A stretch of 51,573 bases of DNA from Cytophagales bacterium (GTDB lineage: Bacteria; Bacteroidota; Bacteroidia; Cytophagales; Cyclobacteriaceae), in the NCBI GenBank assembly GCA_020403045.1, contig JADBYK010000072.1, positions 1 to 51,573 of the forward strand. The letters are read 5' to 3'. Shown piece by piece: positions 15,665 through 25,817 of this stretch; within the stretch, counting starts at the first letter, position 1; each line of letters opens with the position of its first letter. The translations under genes and the position numbers were made by a program. Under the pieces are notes generated by a model. That model saw nothing but the letters and a program-made list of their open reading frames with translations, made no database searches and was not told where the DNA came from.

Positions 15665-16898
15665 TGACTAAAGATGCCATTAGCTCCAGATATTTTATTG
15701 AAAGTATTCTGCGATCAAAATTGTTCTTTGCGAAGAGGTATCCATTTTTTCCCATTTGCGATTTCAATCGGGGCTGATTAATTAAAAGCTTTGTTTTCTC
15801 AGCAAAGCTGTGTGGATCTTCCGGCTTAACAAATAGACCCGATTCAGAATATTCTACCAATTCGCGAGAAACACCATCAATCCCCATCAGTATTGGTTTT
15901 TCACATGCCATGTAATCAAATGTTTTATTGGAGTAGACCGTCTTGAAAGTTTCCACATTTTTCAAGACAGATGTTCCAACATCGGCAACAAGAATGTACT
16001 TATAAATTTCCGGTTTTGGAAAAGGCCCAAGAAACAATACATTTTCAATGGACTCCTTTTCTTTCCTTTCTATTAAACGTTTCTTTTCCATTCCATCGCC
16101 TATCAACAAGAACAACACGTTAGCGTCTTTAAGCAATAGCGCTGCATCTAAAAGTTGATCCAACTGATTGGCGACTCCATGTGCCCCTACATACGTGACT
16201 ATGAATCTGCCCTTCCAACTATGTTTCTCAAGAAAAGCCTCTCTATCGAACGTACTCTTTAATATATCCACCGCACTAAAATCAGCGGCATTGGGAATCT
16301 CAATTATTTTGTTGCCTGGGACTTTTTTCTTGGCGATTAATGAAATCTTAAATGAAGGAGTTAAGACTACAATTTTTGAGGCCTTTTTATAGATGAATTT
16401 TTCAACCCAATAGGCCAACCTAATTACGGTATTATTTTTAAGTACTCCCGTATCTATTGCTGATTCGGGCCACAAGTCTCTAACTTCAAAAATCCACGGT
16501 ATTCTTCTTACCCTTGACGTGATGTAACCAATCACACCAACAAAAAGTGGTGGGGATGTTGAAATTACTAAATCAAATTTTTGTGACCGCAATGTAAAAA
16601 GTGATGCTACTAAACCGGAGAGAACAAACGAAAAATAACCCCACAGCCTGCCCCTGAAACTCTTGTTGTAAGATGACGAAACATAACACCTAACCACATT
16701 GACTAACCCTTGTTTTTTTTCGACAAAAAATTTACCCTTGTATTCGTCCCTCTTTTCAGACGCATAGGCATGAACCATTCCGGCTATTACCGTTACTTCA
16801 AATCCTTGTTCCGTCCACAGTTTGGTAAATTCATTGAAGCGAGAACCTCCGGGTTCGTCTTCTTCTAAAAAATATTGATGGATTAGTAATATTCTCAT
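15654..16898 (-). CDS. Glycosyltransferase family 4 (WbuB-like)
   Basis: 414 residues with GT-B layout: N-terminal ILLIHQYFLEEDEPGGSRFNEF, a WIFEVRDLWPESA motif typical of the WbuB group, and a C-terminal donor domain with FVTYVGAHGVANQLDQLLDAA. WbuB-type enzymes add the second sugar, often an N-acetylfucosamine, to the lipid-linked first residue. Its place directly before the PglC-like gene fits a role as second transferase, but the sugar cannot be read from sequence. Confidence 0.85.
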   Translation of the reverse strand: MRILLIHQYFLEEDEPGGSRFNEFTKLWTEQGFEVTVIAGMVHAYASEKRDEYKGKFFVEKKQGLVNVVRCYVSSSYNKSFRGRLWGYFSFVLSGLVASLFTLRSQKFDLVISTSPPLFVGVIGYITSRVRRIPWIFEVRDLWPESAIDTGVLKNNTVIRLAYWVEKFIYKKASKIVVLTPSFKISLIAKKKVPGNKIIEIPNAADFSAVDILKSTFDREAFLEKHSWKGRFIVTYVGAHGVANQLDQLLDAALLLKDANVLFLLIGDGMEKKRLIERKEKESIENVLFLGPFPKPEIYKYILVADVGTSVLKNVETFKTVYSNKTFDYMACEKPILMGIDGVSRELVEYSESGLFVKPEDPHSFAEKTKLLINQPRLKSQMGKNGYLFAKNNFDRRILSIKYLELMASLVNEV

Positions 16899-16906
16899 CT
16901 TTTATT

Positions 16907-18781
16907 TTAGGAATATTCTAAGACCGTTGATATTGTTCGCGCTGCCGTAAAAAATTCAATTTGAAGTGCCTCTTCAATTTCTCCATAGGTATTAGAATAG
17001 TAGCGTTGACTCTGTTTCAACGAACATCCAGGGTCAGTCAGGCTGAACTTGATCTCTTGGGTTGGATGCCATACTTGGCGCATAATAGTATCGCCAGGGG
17101 CTTTTCCCTCGATCGAATCTTTGACAACCACTTGTTTTTTGGCGCAGTCAATTTCAAGCTTCCGATAATGGATAATATTACCGATACTGTCAAAAGCCTC
17201 AACTGCGCCATTAAACTCGATGACTCCATCTCTGGTTTCGCTCCACCCCGCTGTCAATGCTTTTGACCAATTTAACCAAATAAAACGCGAAGCTTTTTGC
17301 ATTTGATCCGAATCGCCTAGCATCACGGTATTGTGCGACTCCGTTCCAAAAAAGTATTTAACAATCGTTTTTTCGGTGTTATACAGATACGAACCTCCAT
17401 CACGCAGTACGTTCTTTCCATCATACCAAACGTCCAGATGAAGGTTATCTGCTTGCGATGGTCGATCTTTATAAGAAGCACAGACAACCATTGCGAGCAG
17501 TTTTTCTCGTCTGAATACATACAGACCGCCTGAGGTAAAAGAATAACAACCATCTTCAATAGTCAATCCCGGGTAACGTGTTTTTGACTTGCCCTCCAAC
17601 CCAAACCATGCCCGATCTTCAAAACTGTTTGAATAAAAATTTCTACCTGTCAAATAGTAGTGTAATGCATCTAAAGCAGGAGAAAAATTTCGAAAGGACT
17701 CGTCATTCCAATTAAAAAACAATGAACCATCATTAGCACCATAGTTTGGCAACTGGCCGGATATTCGATCCTGGCAAGTAGCTAACAAGTGGAGAGTTCT
17801 ATTGGCACTCTGATAAATTTGCTCGCTAAACTGATCATCGTGATACTCACTGATCGCAAATGCCCACGTTAATAATTGAACAACTACTCGTTGATAGTTG
17901 AAACTGAACTGAAGATAAGATCCATCTTCGTAAATCTGATATAGGATTTCTTCTTCCAACCATTTCTTTCCTTCTTTTTTCCATTGATTGGATTCTTGAA
18001 AAAATGGAAATAAAAGACCTGCCGTATAAAGGCATAACGTTTCAGTGATCGCGTGGTTATTGCGAACGGCAATTCGTGAAAAGTGAATATTTGCACGCAC
18101 GTGTTTAACCTGCCAATAAATCGAATGAATTATCTTTTCAAAACGCGGTTCTGTTAGATGAACGGAATCTTTGTAGAAATAAAGCGCCAATATCCAGTTA
18201 AAAACGCGCAGCGAAATCTCTTGACTACATCGGTAATTAGGACCCAGATTGACAGGATTGTGGGCGATCCAACTTTCGATTTGCGAAAACACCCAATCGG
18301 ATGAATCTTCATCAAAAGCAACATCACTGCGCAGAATGGGATGTAAAAAGCTAAATCTACTCTTCTCCCACACGTATTTGATGTCTCCCATTGACTCGTC
18401 AAAATCCGGAATTTCGCTCCAATATTTTTTGTTGGAATACTGATATTTGTTTGACGGATTCAATAACCACTCATCGAGTGCTATTCTGATCCACGCACCT
18501 TTAAAAAACTGAATCTCTCCAGCCTTAATTCGTAACGCTGATTCTCGCAAGCCAGAATTTGCGGTGACTTTTGATTTCAGAGATGCGCGCGATTCAAAAA
18601 AAAATGGCGGTGTTTTATCACGCCACTGTGAGAGTGTGATCCACTTTCGATGAGGAACTGAAGTTGGGAATCTCCGTTTGACAAGCCCGGTTTTGATTTG
18701 AATTTCGTGAAACAAACGGAATCCAATATAACGAATCCCCATCATCTCTGCCCACTTCATCCATTTCAAAATCGTTTTCAA
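16907..18781 (-). CDS. Heparinase II/III-fold protein (alginate lyase family)
   Basis: 624 residues. The N-terminal two thirds is an alpha-toroid with IAVRNNHAITETLCLYTAG carrying the usual Asn-His pair, and the C-terminal beta-sandwich has LHLDVWYDGKNVLRDGGSY and FFGTESHNTVMLGD, typical of the family. Members cleave uronic-acid polysaccharides by beta-elimination. There is no signal peptide (start MKTILKWMKWAEMMG), which is strange for a lyase and common to the copies in polysaccharide loci. It overlaps wecB by 4 bp. Its role may be editing of uronate-containing polymer, or a non-lyase function. Confidence 0.82.
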   Translation of the reverse strand: MKTILKWMKWAEMMGIRYIGFRLFHEIQIKTGLVKRRFPTSVPHRKWITLSQWRDKTPPFFFESRASLKSKVTANSGLRESALRIKAGEIQFFKGAWIRIALDEWLLNPSNKYQYSNKKYWSEIPDFDESMGDIKYVWEKSRFSFLHPILRSDVAFDEDSSDWVFSQIESWIAHNPVNLGPNYRCSQEISLRVFNWILALYFYKDSVHLTEPRFEKIIHSIYWQVKHVRANIHFSRIAVRNNHAITETLCLYTAGLLFPFFQESNQWKKEGKKWLEEEILYQIYEDGSYLQFSFNYQRVVVQLLTWAFAISEYHDDQFSEQIYQSANRTLHLLATCQDRISGQLPNYGANDGSLFFNWNDESFRNFSPALDALHYYLTGRNFYSNSFEDRAWFGLEGKSKTRYPGLTIEDGCYSFTSGGLYVFRREKLLAMVVCASYKDRPSQADNLHLDVWYDGKNVLRDGGSYLYNTEKTIVKYFFGTESHNTVMLGDSDQMQKASRFIWLNWSKALTAGWSETRDGVIEFNGAVEAFDSIGNIIHYRKLEIDCAKKQVVVKDSIEGKAPGDTIMRQVWHPTQEIKFSLTDPGCSLKQSQRYYSNTYGEIEEALQIEFFTAARTISTVLEYS

Positions 18782-19872
18782 ACGGAAAGAACTTTTTCAA
18801 GTGCGGTTACAATTCTGCCCGCTGTTTGCCCATCCCATTTTTCAGGAATAATCCCTCTTTTCCAATTCCCTTCGAATACCTTCTGCATGGCCGGCCTAAT
18901 CGCACTTGGATCGATTCCCAACAACTCGTTAGTGCCCATCGTGACTGTCTCCGGTCGTTCTGTACTCGTCCGCAAAGTCATGCATGGAACTCCCAACACT
19001 GTTGTTTCCTCTGTAACACCACCCGAATCGGTAATCACTGCTTTTGCATGTTTCACCAAATAGTTAAACTCAAGATAGCCCAATGGATCAACACAGAACA
19101 AGTTAGACCAGCTAAGATTTGCTGATAGAAGTGTTTTGCGTGTACGGGGATGAACAGGAAATATAATGGGTAGTTGTTGTGCACTCAAAGTGATTTCACT
19201 CAACAACTTTTGCAACTGATTTACTTCATCTACATTGGACGGACGGTGGAGTGTGATAATGAAATACTCCTTTTCTTTAAGACTGAGATCCTTCCAAAGA
19301 GACGGTTGCGAAAATCTCGATTGGTTTTTAAGAAGGGTATCGATCATCGTATTGCCTACAAAGAAAATAGCTTTCGGATCCACGCCTTCCTTTATCAAAT
19401 TCTGATTAGCGACCTCGGATGTAGTGAAGAAATAGTCAGTAATAGAATCCGTGACCATGCGATTGATTTCTTCCGGCATTGTCAGATCGAATGAACGAAT
19501 GCCACCTTCTACATGTGCCACTTTAATATTCAGTTTTTTAGCAGCAATACTACAAGCCATAGTAGACGTAACATCACCCACTACCAGACACAAATCACAA
19601 GGGGACTCCATCAGAAGTTTTTCGTAGCGGACCATGATATTTCCCGTTTGCTCGGCTTGGGTGCCGGAGCCAACCTCCAGATTTATATCCGGATCAGGAA
19701 TATTTAGCTCTTCAAAAAAGCGCCCGCTCATTGCTTTATCATAATGTTGCCCAGTATGAACAAGGCGAAAAGATAGTTTGCTTCCATCTAGTTGCCGAAT
19801 TCGTATGGCGTCTATGATTGGCGCAATCTTCATGAAATTAGGCCGCGCACCTGCAATAATGTCAATCCTCAT
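18778..19872 (-). CDS. wecB: UDP-N-acetylglucosamine 2-epimerase (non-hydrolysing)
   Basis: 364 residues with the WecB/MnaA fold: opening IDIIAGARPNFMKIAPI, HVEGGIRSFDLTMPEEINR with the catalytic acidic and histidine residues, FVGNTMIDTL and the UDP-binding ITDSGGVTEE. It interconverts UDP-GlcNAc and UDP-ManNAc, giving a precursor for ManNAc or mannosaminuronic acid in the repeat unit. It overlaps the genes on both sides by 4 bp, so the module is tightly coupled. Confidence 0.92.
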   Translation of the reverse strand: MRIDIIAGARPNFMKIAPIIDAIRIRQLDGSKLSFRLVHTGQHYDKAMSGRFFEELNIPDPDINLEVGSGTQAEQTGNIMVRYEKLLMESPCDLCLVVGDVTSTMACSIAAKKLNIKVAHVEGGIRSFDLTMPEEINRMVTDSITDYFFTTSEVANQNLIKEGVDPKAIFFVGNTMIDTLLKNQSRFSQPSLWKDLSLKEKEYFIITLHRPSNVDEVNQLQKLLSEITLSAQQLPIIFPVHPRTRKTLLSANLSWSNLFCVDPLGYLEFNYLVKHAKAVITDSGGVTEETTVLGVPCMTLRTSTERPETVTMGTNELLGIDPSAIRPAMQKVFEGNWKRGIIPEKWDGQTAGRIVTALEKVLSV

Positions 19873-21989
19873 ATTGAAATGCGCGCGTTTTGTTTTAGGC
19901 TTTGAACCATTGCCAGCGTGACAGCCGTTACATGAAATAATTGACTTATCGGTATCAAGGGCTCGCCACTCTCAAACGCGATTTTCAGTTGTTTGATTTG
20001 TTCACTGTGACCTTTATCGATAGACGTTTTAAGCTTTGTGAAACCCGGCCATCCATAACCGGTCGTGATGCGGAAATTGTCCATCACCAAAGTCCTCTCC
20101 TGATAGTATAATTCAATCCTCTCTTTTGAATAGGCTTTTGAACCATTTGCAAAATAGTTAATGACTACATTAGAACCACTCTGCATCTCCAATAGAAAAC
20201 TGGCATTGTCGGAATTGCTATTCGAGGAAATACCCAGCGACTGACCTGTTACGCTTGCGACTTCGCTTCCGGTAAGATACACCGCTAAATCTACCAGGTG
20301 GCAGGCCTCTCCGATTATTCTTCCACCCTCCTTCGGATCTAACGTCCAGTGGTTAGGCGGCAATGCTCCTGCATTCATGGTAATAATGAGATGCATAGCT
20401 CCCGGCTGTAAACCTACCAGCTTTTTCAGTTGTAAAATATGAGGGGAAAATCTCCGATTGAAACCCACGTGCAACAATGAAGCTTGCGGCTTTGTAGTAA
20501 AAAGTTCTTGCAGCACATGAAGTTCTTCCTCATTTACCGCTAATGGTTTTTCAACAAATACATTTTTGCCAGCTTGAATAGCTTTTGTAACCATGCCGGC
20601 ATGCAGACTGTGGCGCGTTGTGATGATGACTAAATTAACATTTTCGTCTGCAAACAATTCCTGGTAGTCGGATGTAGAGAATTCAGCATTGTATTTTTTT
20701 GCCATGAGGGTGCCCGACAACCCATTGGCACTGGCAATACCTTGAATGGCAACTTGGTTTTTCTTCAAAGCCGGTAGCAAGGTTGCCATCGTAAAATTAC
20801 CCGCACCGATAATTCCTACGCGCAGCGATCCAGCCGAAGAAATGACAGGTTGAGGAAATACCACTTTTCTTGAAAGTACTCGAGGCTGTGACGGATAGGC
20901 CAATAAGGATGCAATCCTGGTTGGGTTCTTCATATCGCCATACACAAGCTGAAAATCTGAAAATGGAACCTGCTCCGAAATCAGTGTCTTCACATTCACC
21001 GACTGAGATTCGATCGCTTGCAATACTGATTCAAAATTTCGTTGTGCTGTCCACCGTACGAAAGCCAGAGGATAATCATTTCCCTTTTGCTCATAGTTAT
21101 CATCATAACGTCCGGGACCATAAGAACAAGACACCTGAAAGGTTAATTCCTTTTCATAAAAGTCCGCACGTTTTAAATCCAAACCTATCACGCCAATTAA
21201 AACGATACGTCCTCGTTTGCGGCTGATCAATGCCGCTTGATGAATAATCTCATCTCCTTTTGCAGAAGCCGTAATGAGAACGATATCTGCGCCAAGTCCT
21301 TGTGTAGCTTCTTTCACAGAAGCAATCGGATCATTGATCAGTGAATTAAATGATTTGATCCCAAGCAACCCTGCTAGTTTTACCTTTGCCTCATCGACAT
21401 CATATCCTATAACCCGGCAACCATTTGCTTTCGCAAGCTGCGCTGTTAGCAAACCGATTAATCCCAATCCTATCACAACGACAGTTTCTCCAAGCGTGGG
21501 TTGAGCCAGTCGTAATCCTTGCAGGCCAATAGAACCAATAACAGCGAAGGAAGCTTCTTCATCGCTAACCCCAGCAGGAATTTTTGCCACCAGATTCTTT
21601 GGGACGCAAACAAATTCCGCATGAGAGCCATTCGAAACAACCCGATCGCCTATTTGAAACTCGGTGACACCATCACCTAGTTGCGCCACCACCCCAACAT
21701 GACAATAACCTAATGGAATAGGCTGATCCAATTTGTTGAAGACCGCCTCTAAGGTGGGTAGTAAACCCTCCGCTCGTATTTTGTCAAGTACTTGCTGGAC
21801 TTTATCGGGTTGCTGCCGCGCTTTTTGAAACAGCGAGGCCTTGCCGAACTCCACCAACATACGCTCGGTGCCCAACGATACAAGAGTGTGCGTTGTTTGA
21901 ATTAAGACCTGCCCCCTCCCCGGCTGTGGTACGGGAATTTCCTCGAGAGATGTGATCCCTGTTTTAAGATTTTGAATTAGTTGTTTCAA
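19869..21989 (-). CDS. Bi-domain oxidoreductase (zinc-type dehydrogenase fused to Gfo/Idh/MocA)
   Basis: 706 residues from the TTG at 21989 (KQLIQNLKTGITSLEEIPVP), where homology should begin; an upstream ATG at 22070 would add 27 non-conserved residues. The first half is a medium-chain dehydrogenase with VVIGLGLIGLLTAQLAKANG. The second half is a Gfo/Idh/MocA oxidoreductase with VGIIGAGNFTMATLLPAL, VFVEKPLAVNEEEL and GGRIIGEACHLVDLA. Such fusions recur in polysaccharide loci next to WecB, AsnB and heparinase-like genes. It may oxidise and reduce a nucleotide sugar at two positions; the substrate is unknown. Start overlaps the asparagine synthase stop by 26 bp. Confidence 0.85.
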   Translation of the reverse strand: MKQLIQNLKTGITSLEEIPVPQPGRGQVLIQTTHTLVSLGTERMLVEFGKASLFQKARQQPDKVQQVLDKIRAEGLLPTLEAVFNKLDQPIPLGYCHVGVVAQLGDGVTEFQIGDRVVSNGSHAEFVCVPKNLVAKIPAGVSDEEASFAVIGSIGLQGLRLAQPTLGETVVVIGLGLIGLLTAQLAKANGCRVIGYDVDEAKVKLAGLLGIKSFNSLINDPIASVKEATQGLGADIVLITASAKGDEIIHQAALISRKRGRIVLIGVIGLDLKRADFYEKELTFQVSCSYGPGRYDDNYEQKGNDYPLAFVRWTAQRNFESVLQAIESQSVNVKTLISEQVPFSDFQLVYGDMKNPTRIASLLAYPSQPRVLSRKVVFPQPVISSAGSLRVGIIGAGNFTMATLLPALKKNQVAIQGIASANGLSGTLMAKKYNAEFSTSDYQELFADENVNLVIITTRHSLHAGMVTKAIQAGKNVFVEKPLAVNEEELHVLQELFTTKPQASLLHVGFNRRFSPHILQLKKLVGLQPGAMHLIITMNAGALPPNHWTLDPKEGGRIIGEACHLVDLAVYLTGSEVASVTGQSLGISSNSNSDNASFLLEMQSGSNVVINYFANGSKAYSKERIELYYQERTLVMDNFRITTGYGWPGFTKLKTSIDKGHSEQIKQLKIAFESGEPLIPISQLFHVTAVTLAMVQSLKQNARISI

Positions 21990-23889
21990 GTATTTCGGTT
22001 GTCTTTTGCGTTGAGAATTGACGTATCCATGAATCGATAGCAAGCAATGACCAGATACTATATGATGCATCTATTTTCCCGGCTTCATTGTCGGCAATCA
22101 ATTGCTGAATTTTTTGTGAATCAAAAATACCAACGCCACTAATACGCATGGGACTAAGTCGTTCAGCGATCAGGGGCTTCATGTCGGTTGTGATCCATTT
22201 GCGCACAGGCGCTCCAAATCCTGTTTTGGGTCGGTAGATCACTTCATTTGGTAAATACCGCTCGGCCACTTTTTTCAAGATATACTTCGTCTCCTGCCCT
22301 TTCATTTTTAATGATGGCGGAATGGTACATGCGAACTCTACCAACTCGTTATCCAGGAAAGGCACCCGAACTTCCACCCCATGAGCCATCGCCATCTTGT
22401 CGGTGTAGTTCAAATTATGATCCACTAAAAAAGAAGTCATTTCCCAATAGAGCATTCTATTGAGCCAGGAGTTTTCATTTGGAATGTCGGCTAATCGGTT
22501 AATTAGGTAGTCGGTAGGGTTATGTTGTTTGACGATGGATTGATACTGCTCGTCAAACAATTGGTCGACTGTTTCTTTTGAAAGCCACCGGTAATAATTA
22601 GCTAATCGCTGTGCTGTTGTCTGCGTTGACTCTATCAATACCTTCGTAACTCTTCGAAAGAGGGGATTTTTTCGATTCAGTGGTAATTTAAGTAGGCCCT
22701 CGCTTACCCACCGTGGCAATAGTTTCAAATACTTCTCAATCTCTAATGCCTGGTGTCTACGATAGCCGGAAAAAATATCATCACCGGCTGTGCCGCCAAT
22801 CAACACTTTAAATCCCATTGAGCGGGCCTGCTGGCAGATGTTAGATACATTGAGTGGAGCTGCATCAGCCTGCGGCTCATCGAGGTGCCAAATCATCTTA
22901 TCAAAATCCCGGAGGATGTCAATATCTGCTTTAACAACATGCAAATCCACCTTTAAATAATCGGCTACTTTTTTCGCATAGTCTAAATCAGAAGTGAAAC
23001 CCTCGTCACTGATTTCCGCACCTGCGTCAATCGTGAAGCAATCTATTTTTTTTTGCGGATGTAGTCGTTTAGCCATGGCAACCAGAAGACTTGAATCTAA
23101 TCCTCCGGAGAGAAAGAAACCTACCGGGACATCGGATAGCAATTGGCGATCAACGGCCTGAAGTATTTTTTTTTCGCATAGGTCAATTAGTTCTTTTTCG
23201 CTGCTATCAGAATACTTTCCGATGAACGGAACCTGGTAAAATTCTTTTTTTTCCATTTTCAGTTCTTCGCCAACAAAATAAAACTTAATAGAAGAACCAG
23301 GTTCCAATTTATTGACGCTTAGAAACGGTGTGCGCACGCCCGGAGACCAAAGGAAGGTCAAATAGTTATCGAGAGCCGTAACATCTATTGACCGATCGGA
23401 AATAACTGGTAAGAGTGCTTTCAATTCAGACGAAAAAGAAACGCTGTGTTTCAACGATGAAAAATAAAGTGGCTTTACACCAAAACGATCTCGTGCTAAC
23501 AGTAGCGTTTGCTCTTGTCTATCGTAAAGCGCAAATGCAAAGATGCCGTTCAATTTTGCCAAACAATCAATACCCCATTGTTGATATGCTGCTAAAAGAG
23601 TTTCTGTATCCGAAGTAGAGCGATAGTGTCTGGCATTCAGTTCGCCACGCAATTCGAAATGATTGTATATCTCTCCATTAAAGATGATTACCAATCGGCC
23701 ATCTTCCGAAAACATGGGCTGGTTTCCGCTTTCACTTAAGTCTTGGATTGAAAGTCTTGTGTGGCCGAGAAATACGTTCGCTTCCACAAAGGACGCCTGA
23801 TGATCGGGGCCCCGATGCGCAATGGCGCCCATCATTTCTTCGATCGGCCATTGCTCCACACTACCAAATCCGCCTACGATGCCGCACAT
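21964..23889 (-). CDS. asnB: Asparagine synthase-like glutamine amidotransferase
   Basis: 641 residues. The N-terminal Ntn glutaminase domain starts with MCGIVGG, whose Cys2 is the nucleophile, and has AHRGPDHQ and RLSIQDLSESGNQPM. The synthetase domain has the PPi-loop SGGLDSSLLVAMA and later HGVEVRVPFLDNELVEF. True AsnB makes asparagine, but homologues in O-antigen loci (WbpS is an example) amidate the carboxyl of uronic acids. Context with wecB and a bi-domain dehydrogenase favours a sugar uronamide here. The alternative, a housekeeping AsnB, cannot be excluded. Confidence 0.88.
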   Translation of the reverse strand: MCGIVGGFGSVEQWPIEEMMGAIAHRGPDHQASFVEANVFLGHTRLSIQDLSESGNQPMFSEDGRLVIIFNGEIYNHFELRGELNARHYRSTSDTETLLAAYQQWGIDCLAKLNGIFAFALYDRQEQTLLLARDRFGVKPLYFSSLKHSVSFSSELKALLPVISDRSIDVTALDNYLTFLWSPGVRTPFLSVNKLEPGSSIKFYFVGEELKMEKKEFYQVPFIGKYSDSSEKELIDLCEKKILQAVDRQLLSDVPVGFFLSGGLDSSLLVAMAKRLHPQKKIDCFTIDAGAEISDEGFTSDLDYAKKVADYLKVDLHVVKADIDILRDFDKMIWHLDEPQADAAPLNVSNICQQARSMGFKVLIGGTAGDDIFSGYRRHQALEIEKYLKLLPRWVSEGLLKLPLNRKNPLFRRVTKVLIESTQTTAQRLANYYRWLSKETVDQLFDEQYQSIVKQHNPTDYLINRLADIPNENSWLNRMLYWEMTSFLVDHNLNYTDKMAMAHGVEVRVPFLDNELVEFACTIPPSLKMKGQETKYILKKVAERYLPNEVIYRPKTGFGAPVRKWITTDMKPLIAERLSPMRISGVGIFDSQKIQQLIADNEAGKIDASYSIWSLLAIDSWIRQFSTQKTTEILETTNSKS

Positions 23890-23891
23890 GG

Positions 23892-24704
23892 TTATTTATC
23901 TGCCTCAATAAGCATTGCCAGTCCGTGCTTTTTAAAAAAAGTTCTGATCAGCCAGCGCGGGTAAATTTTCCGCGCCAGGTCTAGTAAGAATCCTTTGTGT
24001 CTTTGGCCTGCTTGGGACGTTAGAAGGTCTCCATGACCCAAAATGGTTTCAATTCTCACATTCTTAAATGCGCTAAATAATTGCTTTGCTTCTTGTAGGC
24101 TATAGGCCTTCGTTCCCGGACTCTCCAGATACTTTGAGTAGATCGTCTCCAAACTTGTAAATGGCTTCAGCGTAAGTAGTGCATAACGAATCCATAACAT
24201 ATAACCAACCATGCTATGCTTATGGTATATCATTACTTTACAGCTGCCATTCGGCTTCAAGACGCGAAATATCTCATGTACACATTTTCTTGTGTTGGGA
24301 CTATGATGAATGACGCCCCAACTATACACAAGGTCAAAAGTTTCATCACTAAATGAAAGATTCTCTGCATCACCTACGGCCAAATTGGATTTCAAACCAA
24401 ACAAGGAAAGACGCTGGGTAGCATAACGTATGGCTCGTTCGGTAAGGTCAATTCCAGATAGCTCCGCGCCTTCTTCTGCAAATTGTTGGTGATCCGAACC
24501 CAGACCAACGCCAATCTCAAGCACTTTCTTTTTTTTAAAATTTTTGAAGTCGGCAAAATTCAAAATAAAAGGCTCGAGATGATATCGTTCTTGCATTTGG
24601 TTTTTAAATTGTTGCATCTCTTCTTCCCCTTTTAGATAAAGTTCTTCTCCGCAGGAAGCTTCATTCCAAAAATCTCTTACTTTCTCTTTTTCTTTGTCCA
24701 TCAT
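23892..24704 (-). CDS. Class I SAM-dependent methyltransferase
   Basis: 270 residues. The SAM motif KKVLEIGVGLGSDHQQFAEEG lies near residue 55, with the acidic residue in LSGIDLTERAI and a VYSWGVIHHSPNT motif, as in small-molecule methyltransferases of the UbiE/COQ5 type. It sits 2 bases upstream of asnB in the same operon, so a sugar or lipid-carrier substrate is likely. Target position unknown. Confidence 0.82.
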   Translation of the reverse strand: MMDKEKEKVRDFWNEASCGEELYLKGEEEMQQFKNQMQERYHLEPFILNFADFKNFKKKKVLEIGVGLGSDHQQFAEEGAELSGIDLTERAIRYATQRLSLFGLKSNLAVGDAENLSFSDETFDLVYSWGVIHHSPNTRKCVHEIFRVLKPNGSCKVMIYHKHSMVGYMLWIRYALLTLKPFTSLETIYSKYLESPGTKAYSLQEAKQLFSAFKNVRIETILGHGDLLTSQAGQRHKGFLLDLARKIYPRWLIRTFFKKHGLAMLIEADK

Positions 24705-24707
24705 ATA

Positions 24708-25817
24708 CTAATTACTCAAAAAATCGAACGTCCGCCTTGATGTATTCTCCCACGAAAACGCCTGCGCACGGGTGAATGCCTTCTCGCTAAGTACGCGTCT
24801 CAGATATTCATCAGTTGCCAATTTCTCAATAGCCCGCTCTATTGATTTTACTTCTTGCGGATCGAAATATACGGCTGCATCTTGAGCTATTTCTTTAAAT
24901 GAGGGGATCGAAGAACACGCAATGGGCATACCCAAGGCCAAACTTTCTGTAAGCGTCATCCCAAAAGACTCGCACGAAGACGCAATCAAACTGATGTCGC
25001 TTTTTTCATACTCAGCTATCTGTTCTTGGTGTGACATCACTCCTTTGATTTGCACCCAATTACGCCCGTTCGCCACTGATCCCATCACCCGCTGCAACCG
25101 CCTTAGGGTTGGCTTGTAACTGCTGCCGACCAAACTTAACTGCACGGGTATTGCTCTTTGATTGAGATTGATTACTGCCTGTGCAACGGTATCCTGGTGT
25201 TTGTACTGATCTATATTGGAAACATATAGAACTTTTGTTACGCCTTCAAATCGCGCATCCCCAGTCCTTTTAAATAAACGATGATCAATGCCATGATGGA
25301 TAACCGTATGCTTCTTCAAATCTCTCTTTATTCTGGTTGGTAATACTTCGTAGCAATGTTGTGTAAGGAAAATTACACCCTCGGCATTTCGATATGCTTT
25401 TAAGTGAACAAACCGTAAAATCAACAAACGAAGAGTCACCAATGAAAAACCAAATCTCAACAACTCTCTTAGTTCCAACGGTAAAAGATTTTGGCAAATG
25501 GTGTAATAAGAATAGTCGAAAGGTGGTTTAATGGTTCCTACACAAAACAAAATCGGGTTACCATATGCTTTCAATACCTCTCTAAATCTAAACTTCCTCC
25601 ATCGCCAACGGTCGAAATAAGAATTCGAATCGATCAGCATTTCTCCGTGCTTTATCAACCATGGATGATTGGGAAGTCTATTCAAGGTATCTGTTGAAGA
25701 GCAAACAATGACTTTTGAAAAAATGAACGATGTAGGATTTGCGTGTTCTAAAATTGAATTTAGGTGAACAAGCCCACCACCACCTCGTATGTTTGTTGCG
25801 TCTATGAAAAGATTCAC
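24708..25817 (-). CDS. Glycosyltransferase family 4
   Basis: 369 residues, GT-B fold. N-terminal LFIDATNIRGGGGLVHLNSIL contains the Gly-rich acceptor loop; the C-terminal donor domain has KVLYVSNIDQYKHQD and SCESFGMTLTESLALGMP, the E-x7-E motif of retaining GT4 enzymes. It overlaps the preceding glycosyltransferase by 4 bp. Sugar specificity is not deducible. Confidence 0.85.
   Translation of the reverse strand: MNLFIDATNIRGGGGLVHLNSILEHANPTSFIFSKVIVCSSTDTLNRLPNHPWLIKHGEMLIDSNSYFDRWRWRKFRFREVLKAYGNPILFCVGTIKPPFDYSYYTICQNLLPLELRELLRFGFSLVTLRLLILRFVHLKAYRNAEGVIFLTQHCYEVLPTRIKRDLKKHTVIHHGIDHRLFKRTGDARFEGVTKVLYVSNIDQYKHQDTVAQAVINLNQRAIPVQLSLVGSSYKPTLRRLQRVMGSVANGRNWVQIKGVMSHQEQIAEYEKSDISLIASSCESFGMTLTESLALGMPIACSSIPSFKEIAQDAAVYFDPQEVKSIERAIEKLATDEYLRRVLSEKAFTRAQAFSWENTSRRTFDFLSN

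Noticed and set aside
21990-22070. Longer ATG start for the bi-domain oxidoreductase
   Set aside because: It would overlap asparagine synthase by over 100 bases and add a non-conserved 27-residue segment; TTG at 21989 starts at the conserved sequence.
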